A DNA stretch of 64,000 nucleotides. Origin: Roridomyces roridus (taxonomy: Eukaryota; Basidiomycota; Agaricomycetes; Agaricales; Mycenaceae). Under the pieces are notes generated by a model. The model worked only from the letters and a program-made list of their open reading frames with translations. It was not told the DNA's origin and made no database searches. Location: the NCBI GenBank assembly GCA_029378245.1, contig JARKIF010000006.1:2418001-2482000 (forward strand), read 5' to 3'. The translations under genes and the position numbers were made by a program. This document shows positions 58,101-64,000 of the stretch, in pieces (position 1 is the first letter of the stretch; each line of letters starts with the position of its first letter).

Positions 58101-58706
58101 CTCTCCGAGCCGCTCGTGCTTCTCTAGTCTCTCTCGGTAGTCCCGTCGCACTGGTGCTAGGACCAACTGCGAATCCACGGCCGGCCAACCACGCCTCCAG
58201 TATGCAACCCACGACATCGAGAGTTCCCGCCTGCACCACACGACTTCGGATCGGCTCACTGCCACGAACACCGATGTTGACGACACATTTGAACGCGAGA
58301 CTGAAGCGAGAGGCGGCATATTTATCAAATTGGCCTGCTGGTGGATTCAGCTGGGATGGGGGCCGTGGAGCGTGATAGGAGGGTGGGAGAAGGCCGTAAA
58401 AGGCGGCTGGGGACGCGAGTGGCGGCGGTGCGAGACAGAAATCGTGAAGGATGCGGACAAGTCGTTCGAGCCCACCATCCATGGTCATAATCTCCCGTAT
58501 TCGGGGAGAGGTCGAGGTCAGGTACGTGAGGTGCTGCAGCGAATTGAACAGCGGCAACGCCGAAGAAGTGTCCAGGGCTGGAATAGAGCCCGGTGAGCGC
58601 GAATTTCGCAAGTATGCCAACACTCACCTCGTCGGTCATAAAGTTGGGAAGTAATACATACACATGCCTTGTTCTGCGCAGGGAAGGCGAAATTGCTCTC
58701 GCGCAT
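55190..58706 (-). CDS. MUB1: MYND-type zinc finger protein Mub1/SamB
   Basis: Partner of the Ubr2-Rad6 ubiquitin ligase in yeast; needed for septation and polarity in Aspergillus (samB). ATG at 58706: MRESNFAFPAQNKACVCITS, QLYDRRA, intron, LDTSSALPLFNSLQHLTYLT and IREIMTMDGGLERLVRILHD, the conserved ARM-like N-terminus. GRGFAVGPSTSATGLPRETR leads after an intron to RPLAITTADSPSANIPRPG. The middle is disordered, with a Met/Gly-rich tract (about 56990-57390) and a 7-His run. DDDVLLSLQLLAYLSKYPHV resumes the fold. After an intron at about 55745-55798 the MYND finger reads MLCGRWEEYPREFAKCRRCR then KAKYCGKECQSTAWSEGHRF-WC. A 31-nt intron (57581-57551) is needed to keep frame. About 1110 residues. 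Confidence 0.9.
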
Positions 58707-58861
58707 TCTCGACCACAAAGCGAGGATTAAAAACAAAGCAGAGAAACACGCAGAGAGTGGCCGACGCCGATGACTGATCACCTGGATCCAAATAAGGGTC
58801 GTTCAAGGCAACAAGTGCATACACTTTGTTACTCTCTACTCGAAGATACAATAGATCTCCC

Positions 58862-61029
58862 TCAGAAAGCCCTCTCCCTGAGTAGAACCGGCAATTTGCC
58901 CTTCTTGAAGACGAAGAAATCCTCCAGGCCCCTCTCCCAATTGTCCCTCTCCCACATGGGCGCCAACCGCATCTCAAGTTGCTGCACCAGCGTCGCCACA
59001 ACCACCCTCAACTCCATCTGTGCTACGGGCTTCCCTACACAATTCATCGGCCCAGAGGAGAAGGGTATAAAGGCAGCTGGCTCTGTCTGCATCTGCACTC
59101 GACTGTTGTCGTTCTCGACGAGCCATCGCCCAGGCAAAAAGCGATCGGGATCGGGGCTAAAGTACCGCTCGTCCCTGTGGAGAGCGTAGGGCGGGATGTT
59201 TATGGCCGTGCCTTCTGGGACGAATCTGAGGGTGAATGTTCAAGTTGATGTTGTGAATCAGGCGCAATCCACTCACATTGAGCCAATGGCCCTGCCTCCG
59301 CTACCTGCAACGGGTGTGCGTTGAATGCCCGTGGGGACCGGAGGTTGGAGACGGAGCGTTTCATTTCTACTTTGGATGTCAGTGGACCCATACGAAAGGA
59401 GAATCGCTCACGGACATTATAGCATTCAGTAGGGGCAAGGTGGCCAATTGGGAAATATCATCCATAGGCCGACGCGGTTGGTTTGGTGGGAAAGCGTCGT
59501 CAATTTCGTTCCGCAAACTTTGGGAAGGTCACTATGTCAACGCCAGTATAGAGAAAATAGACACACCCTTCCAATATCGTCTGTTCGGAGAGAAGATAGA
59601 AGAATATGCTACTCAGAACCGTCGCCTTGGGCATCGTCAACTTGAGAAGATGGATGATGACACGAGAGAACAGACCGTGGTATCGGATCCAGCAACCACC
59701 GCCAAAAAAGCATCGGGAACATACTGCGTGAAAGGAGGAGCTTCCCTGGACGAGTCGTTTTCGCCCAACTGTGCAGTTTGGGTAAAATGAAGGGGCGTGA
59801 TACGGATATGACCGTACCAAGTGTGAACTGAGATCCTCTCCCATAAGAGCCGCCTTTCGCTCCACCCTCGTCTTGGCGATACGGCCAATGAAAGCTCTCA
59901 GCTTGGCCGCGGAGACTGCCATTCCAGGTAACCTGTAGAAGAACGGAGCGGCCCAAGGGAGGTGCTGGGTGAATGCCTGGACCCGAAGCCCATCTTCCAA
60001 AATCTTCCATGCCCCATGCACGTCGCCTTCGCTCATCAGTTCGAAACCGCCACCGAATCTGAAAGACATGGCTCAGGAATACGTAGAGTGTAAAACGAGA
60101 AACTGACGACATGTCCGCCATAAAATCGTATCTGCGCATAAGATTTAGTTCGCAGCTTGGTACAAAGCATCCTATTCACGTACGCAAAGAAAGAAAACCA
60201 CTCTGCTAGATCTATAGGCGTAGAGGAATCGCCTTTCGATTGCAACGTAGTCACGAGCTGATCCAACCGTGCCCGCAGAATGGGTTCGTATGCCTTCACA
60301 TGGGACGTATTGAAGGCTTTGTTCCAGATCTTTCGACGTTGGAGATGCTCGGCGGTTTCACGGACGCCGATGAGAGCGTAGTATGAGGTGTTCTGGGATC
60401 TCCGGCCTTCCCAAACTAGATGGAGGTGAATGTGATGAAGAGAGAAAGGATCAGGGACCGCGTACTGGGACCCTTGGGCAGTCCGTCCGCACCAAGAACG
60501 GGCTGAATTGCGGAAATATCGCAAATGGAAACCTCGTTCGGTCCTATGCGATTCTTTAGCCAAAGCAATGCTGGAAATAGAAAAAGGCACTCACCTGTCC
60601 TGACGATGCGCCCATACTTCCGATGAAGCTCCAAGTACGTGGTATGGGTTTTGCCTGTGTATGTTTGATAGATTGACCACCACTTGCTCAGTCTGGCTAG
60701 GATTGGGCCAGGGTATTTGGATAGAGGGTGAAACGGGGACAGGCGGTAGCATGCGATTGAGGTAAGCAGCGTGATGTAGCAAATCGCGTACGCGACACAG
60801 AGTGCCGAGAAGGACGAGGTGCAATGCGAGAGAAAGAGGGCGGCTGGAATCAAGGGTAGAACCACGAGCAGGCGTGACAGAAGCGTGAGATGTCGATCCT
60901 CGAACTTGTTAAAGAGTAGATGGGTGGTCTGTCGCACAACTCAGCGGCAAGAGCAGTGCAGAAAACGAACAGACAGACCAGCCCACAAAACACTGCAGAA
61001 AAAACTGCATTCTGGAACGAGATGTACAT
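58862..61029 (-). CDS. Cytochrome P450 monooxygenase
   Basis: Membrane-anchored heme monooxygenase of the ER. ATG at 61029 gives MYISFQNAVFSAVFCGL, and a 49-nt intron (GTCTGT...CGACAG) continues TTHLLFNKFEDRHLTLLSRL and a second hydrophobic stretch, then FHPLSKYPGPILARLSKWW (Pro-rich hinge). C-helix region RRKIWNKAFNTSHVKAYEPI; helix I FLAVVAGSDTTVCSLVSS (A-G-x-D-T-T); K-helix ETLR in RNETLRLQPPVPTGIQRTP; PERF-type FSPDPDRFLPGRWL; heme loop FIPFSSGPMNCVGKPVAQME with the ligand Cys. The usual Arg two before Cys is Met. About 12 introns. Substrate unknown; the sequence looks like one of the large basidiomycete P450 families that hydroxylate aromatics or lipids. Confidence 0.9.
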
Positions 61030-61735
61030 GGTGACAGACGGAGAAGAGGTGTGGGCGTCAAGAAGCGCTAGATTGTAGATTCATCATGCTCGGTGATATC
61101 AAGTAGTCCGAATGAGGATTAGGTCGGTTGAGAGCGTCGGAAGATGCGGAGAGTTTTACTTTGGAAAAAGGCCGACACAGGTCTCGAGATGCTGGCAGCG
61201 ACGTCTACCCAGTGAATCCAGACTCGAGTCTTCCGAGAGAATTATGTATGTTGCCGCGTGGTGAGAAGAAAGAAGTGTCGCCCGAGGTAAGCGATATTTC
61301 CTTTTAGCAGTTGTGAACACTGTGCACGGAACGGAGAGGTTGATGACAAGAGCATTCTGATCGGGGTATACAAGGATGAAATTAAAATCAAAACACAATC
61401 ACGCGTTCGATTCTCACAGGTGGCACCCTTTGTGGGCTTTATTTCCTGCCATACTTCTACTCCGTGACCTTGGAGCCCAATCTCAGCCTAGTTGGCGGGG
61501 TATCTGCTGAATATTGGCCAAAAATTTAAAAGCCTCTCCCAGCACATACTGACAAGGATCTAGGGTATGGAAAAGTACACCACACAATCTCCAGTTTAGT
61601 CTAGTGGTTGAAGTGCTTGCTTGTTTATCATGTCTCTGTATTGCTGTTTGTTCTTTTCAAAACCCCCTTGGCCTCCCCCTCAATGACACAGATAAGGTCA
61701 TGTGATTTGCTTTGCATGAGTTCGAAGTCTGAGCA
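61030..61735. other. Upstream region of the P450 gene; no other gene
   Basis: No protein gene seen. An A-box-like string TAGTCTAGTGG lies at 61597-61607 (+) and a B-box-like GAGTTCGAAGTC at 61718-61729, but their 121-bp spacing is wrong for a tRNA. They may be remnants of a tRNA-derived element. Confidence 0.3.
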
Positions 61736-62247
61736 ATTGACCCAGCAGGTTTTTACGCAACACGTGACTTACTCCGCGTAGCACGGCGTGATGGCACCAA
61801 ATGCTTCTCCTCCATCGGCTTCCTGCTGTTGCGGTATCTCTCTTGGTTTCCTATTACCTAATCTTCTAACTGCTTGTGGGTTCAATCCTTTTGCTGGCCA
61901 TTTTTTTGCCTTTACTCTTGAATCCTCCGGTCTTCATAGCTCAAGTCCACCGTGAATGGGCTCACAATGAGGTTAGCATGAGGTTAGGTTTGTTTGACAC
62001 AGATAAACTGTCTTCTTCCCCCCATTTTCGTCTGTGAGTGAAGAACTTAGAATCTGCTGTGAATGGACGGTTAGGAGCATAAATTGCTGTGGTTGCCGAT
62101 AACAACTTGTCTCACCTCAGGAGCACATTGAAATTGCATTAAAAACAAATAAATATAGATTGCCCACAACGTGAGTCGAACCGCCGTCGACATCATTTCA
62201 TCACGTGTGCGTATTTCACGTGATGCGTAAAAACTTACTGGGTCAAT
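61736..62247. repeat. 512-bp block bounded by a 32-bp imperfect inverted repeat (MITE-like)
   Basis: Left arm 61736-61767 begins ATTGACCCAGCAGGTTTTTA and right arm 62216-62247, read in reverse complement, begins ATTGACCCAGTAAGTTTTTA. They match at 29 of 32 positions and both end in CACGTGA. The interior (about 450 bp) has no coding potential. The pattern suits a small non-autonomous DNA transposon or a palindromic remnant. No target-site duplication could be fixed because the true outer ends are unclear. Confidence 0.45.
62199..62225. repeat. Palindrome CATCACGTG...CACGTGATG
   Basis: A perfect 9-bp inverted repeat with a 9-bp spacer, each half carrying an E-box core (CACGTG). It overlaps the right arm of the larger inverted repeat. 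It may be part of that element or a binding site for a basic helix-loop-helix factor. Confidence 0.4.
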
Positions 62248-62375
62248 AGTCGCGAGTTGAGCTCGATACAGTGTGGTGTCAAGGTTTTCTTTTGTGCAAA
62301 TTGCAGCCTGGCCTCCTCAACCTCTCAAAACCTAAATTAACCAACTCAACCTAACTTGAACCTGACCTATGAGAT

Positions 62376-62428
62376 CTAACCACCCAGTCACTGTGGATAT
62401 TGCACCTAACCACCCCTTCACTGTGGAT
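62376..62428. repeat. Two direct copies of a 23-bp motif (period 30)
   Basis: Copies at 62376-62398 and 62406-62428 share CTAACCACCC then TCACTGTGGAT with two mismatches. A weaker inverted copy lies at 62057-62074. They sit in sequence rich in AACCTAACC-like words, typical of old repeated DNA. Confidence 0.5.
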
Positions 62429-62549
62429 TCTCAGAGTGATATTCGCAGCCGAGGCCACGGGGGAGATGTTGACAGTCTGTGTGGGATGCCATTGAACCGA
62501 ACCGAACCTAACCTTTTTAACTACCTTGATGGAGCAGGTGCAGGAGTGC

Positions 62550-62643
62550 AAAAAAAAAAAAGTAAAATGTGCACAACAAGAATTGAACCCAGAGCAGCCA
62601 CAGAGAGCCGATCAACAAAGAAGAGCACCAATACCACAGAGCA
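62550..62643 (-). repeat. Degenerate tRNA/SINE-like unit with Pol III box spacing
   Basis: On the minus strand an A-box-like TGGTATTGGTG (62636-62626) and a B-box-like GGGTTCAATTC (62590-62580) are spaced as in a tRNA (about 46 nt). A T12 run (62561-62550) follows about 20 nt later, like a Pol III terminator. The acceptor and T stems do not pair, so this is not a working tRNA gene. Confidence 0.35.
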
Positions 62644-62882
62644 ATTGAACCATTGAACAGGGTGCTCCATGTTGAATGGTGGGAACGGGTTGGCAGTTAG
62701 GTACCCGGTTCCCTTTCCTTCTCGCAATTGTCATGGACGCAACATGGACGTTTACATACACGATATCTATGTACCAAGATCAGTGTGGGACAGATCGTCT
62801 TGATATAGTTACATTAGCGGTACCAATACCGGATAAACAGACCTTGTGTTACGTCCCGTTCCAACTCCATCCAACTCCGGAC

Positions 62883-62922
62883 TCCGGTTCCTTTGACCGG
62901 AGTTCCGGTTCCTTTGACCGGA
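62883..62922. repeat. Tandem 19-bp palindromic repeat, two copies
   Basis: TCCGGTTCCTTTGACCGGA occurs at 62883-62901 and 62904-62922, separated by GT. Each copy begins TCCGGT and ends with its complement ACCGGA, so each can fold on itself. Confidence 0.7.
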
Positions 62923-63149
62923 CTCCGGATCCATCCCATCTGTCAGGCCGAGTCCTGCTTCTCAGACTACACCGGGTATTTTGGTTTTTCACATGAAAAA
63001 GGAACCTTGACAGGATATTCATCTGACATGCTCTGGAGTGACATCCACTTGATCACTCCGTGCGGACCTAATCACCTTATATCCACTTAGCCGGTTATGT
63101 CCGTTCTCAAGTCTATTTTAGTGTCTTGACAAATATCTCTCACACTTAG

Positions 63150-63156
63150 TATATAA
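63150..63156 (+). promoter_or_regulatory. TATA box inside the LTR-like block
   Basis: TATATAA in the context TTAGTATATAAGAC. Position within the block (about 300 bp from its start) suits the U3/R border of an LTR. Confidence 0.35.
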
Positions 63157-63266
63157 GACTTTCCTTTTGTACTCGGTACTTCAGTTTGATTATTGACGTT
63201 CTTGGTGCATTCCACCTTGGTCTTTCCGAGTCCCTCCTCTCTCCTCTCTCCGATCAGATTCCTCAC

Positions 63267-63417
63267 TCCGGAACTCCGGTCCGGTCCTTGTCTCGCATTG
63301 CTGGGCAGACGGTCACCCTCGACCTTAGTGGTGTCACCGTTCCTCCGACATTCGCCCCGGAACTCCGGTCCAACTATTTTCTCCGGTTCTTTCGACATCA
63401 TCCCGGAACGCCGGTCC
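63267..63417. repeat. Three copies of a CCGGAACTCCGGTCC motif
   Basis: Copies at 63267-63282, 63356-63371 and 63402-63417 share CCGGAAC(T/G)CCGGTCC. Related CCGGA/TCCGG words recur through 62870-63400. They resemble the palindromic tandem repeats just upstream. Confidence 0.65.
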
Positions 63418-63534
63418 AACCCAACTCTGGGCGATTTTATCTCTCGCTACGTCCTTCTCGGATCCGACACCTAACACCTTGGATACTCATAGTAGCTTAC
63501 TAGTCGGCTTCCGCACCTTGTATAAGTAGTTTCC

Positions 63535-63559
63535 CTCTCTGGAGTTATTCTCCAGAGAG
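63535..63559. repeat. Perfect 10-bp hairpin with 5-nt loop
   Basis: CTCTCTGGAG, loop TTATT, CTCCAGAGAG. It lies about 10 bp after a TATA-like TATAAG at 63521 and about 90 bp before the CAACA end of the LTR-like block, so it would fall in the R region if that block is an LTR. Confidence 0.6.
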
Positions 63560-63647
63560 AAAGAACCCGAATACATTGGTTTCTCATATACTCCTCTTAG
63601 TCGCCCTTTAGTCGAGCGACCAACCCCCTGGCCCTCTTATTCCAACA

Positions 63648-64000
63648 CTCCACACAGTGCCACGCCCCCTCCAGATGTCAAAAAACAGACACGTGCCTTG
63701 ATATCGATCCGTGTAAACCTGTCGGCTTACAGATCACATGGTCGCTTACATACAGGGTCTTCTCTTGTTGTTTACCGTCTTGTCGTCCTCGCCGTACGCG
63801 CTACCCGCTCGTCGTCTCCGAATATACCGTAGTTCTGTTGATTCAGTGTGTTTGTTGGCTTTCCAGTGTTCTTGCTCAGCAGCAGGCTTCCAATCTGATA
63901 TGCCTTTTTTGGACATGTCATTGGGGGGGAGGCATGCACCAGCTTCTTTTTCAGTAGGTTTCCGCCACTTACACACTTTGCGCCTCACACATGCCGCCCG
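63648..64000. other. Right edge of window, no gene seen
   Basis: An 80-codon minus-strand frame at 63746-63988 has no domain. No primer-binding site or gag-like frame could be recognised after the LTR-like block. Confidence 0.4.

Larger units (their letters stand above)
62847..63647 (+). mobile_element. Possible solo LTR or LTR-like fragment of a retrotransposon
   Basis: About 800 bp that starts TGTTACGTCCCG and ends TTCCAACA, as LTRs of basidiomycete Ty3/gypsy-type elements often do. Inside are a TATA box (TATATAA, 63150-63156), a second TATA-like site at 63521, a perfect hairpin and short internal repeats. No gag-pol reading frame lies next to it, so it would be a solo LTR or the edge of an element that continues past 64000. 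The flanking pentamers (CCTTG left, CTCCA right) do not match, so there is no target-site duplication to support it. Confidence 0.35.

Noticed and set aside
61597..61729. A possible tRNA gene on the plus strand
   Set aside because: A-box and B-box-like words are 121 bp apart, with no cloverleaf folding between them.
63186..63503. 105-codon plus-strand frame inside the LTR-like block
   Set aside because: It simply runs through repeats; no gag, protease or other retroelement motif is visible.
62842..63652. Target-site duplication for the LTR-like block
   Set aside because: Left pentamer CCTTG and right pentamer CTCCA differ. A CCTTG at 63687-63691 exists, but the sequence before it does not end in CA.

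Overview
The window is nuclear DNA of a filamentous basidiomycete, most likely an Agaricomycete. The evidence is dense genes on both strands, many introns of about 45-60 nt with GT(A/G)NGT donors, fungal gene families (LEU1 and HIS5 of amino-acid synthesis, TORC2 subunit AVO1/SIN1, MUB1, SAM50, COX10) and secreted plant-litter enzymes (a CBM1-tailed esterase, a sedolisin protease, a phytase). The species cannot be fixed from the sequence alone. I see no operons, no CRISPR array, no viral genes and no intact transposon gene.

Layout. 1-9505: 3' part of an old-yellow-enzyme gene (-), an aquaglyceroporin (+), a head-to-head mitochondrial-type pair (unnamed basic protein -, uS8m +), a head-to-head pair of unrecognised membrane proteins, and a secreted phytase (-) with a 9-nt microexon and an apparent one-base frame break near its 3' end. 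9506-10692 holds only decayed-looking coding fragments. 10693-19055: thioredoxin, DCP1, MFS transporter and a BCL7-like protein (all +), then snurportin (-). 19128-28623: HIS5 (-), small and uncharacterised genes, COX10 (+) and LEU1 (-, with a GC-AG intron). 29413-34597: sedolisin (+), a possible PD-(D/E)XK-fold gene (-) and a CE5 esterase with CBM1 (+). 35088-51138: SAM50 (-)/AVO1 (+), hydratase-2 (-)/class I HDAC (+), a large disordered protein (-), and an APH-type kinase (-)/MSH2 (+). 51431-61029: four - strand genes: ankyrin protein, flavin amine oxidase, MUB1 and a cytochrome P450.

61030-64000 has no supported protein gene. It is repeat territory: a 32-bp inverted repeat, short direct repeats, a degenerate tRNA/SINE-like unit with a T12 run, and an LTR-like block beginning TGTTACG and ending CAACA, with a TATA box, a perfect 10-bp hairpin and a family of CCGGAACTCCGGTCC repeats.

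Working together: several neighbours are divergent pairs with only 32-113 bp between start codons (uS8m, SAM50/AVO1, APH/MSH2, hydratase/HDAC), so shared promoters are likely. Mitochondrial biogenesis recurs (uS8m, SAM50, COX10), but I see no specialised metabolic cluster. No clearly new multi-gene system was found. The strongest oddities are in gene structure (microexon, GC-AG intron, introns of 19-31 nt) and in the repeat-rich right end. All splice models were read by eye from frame continuity and GT/AG sites, so exon borders are predictions.
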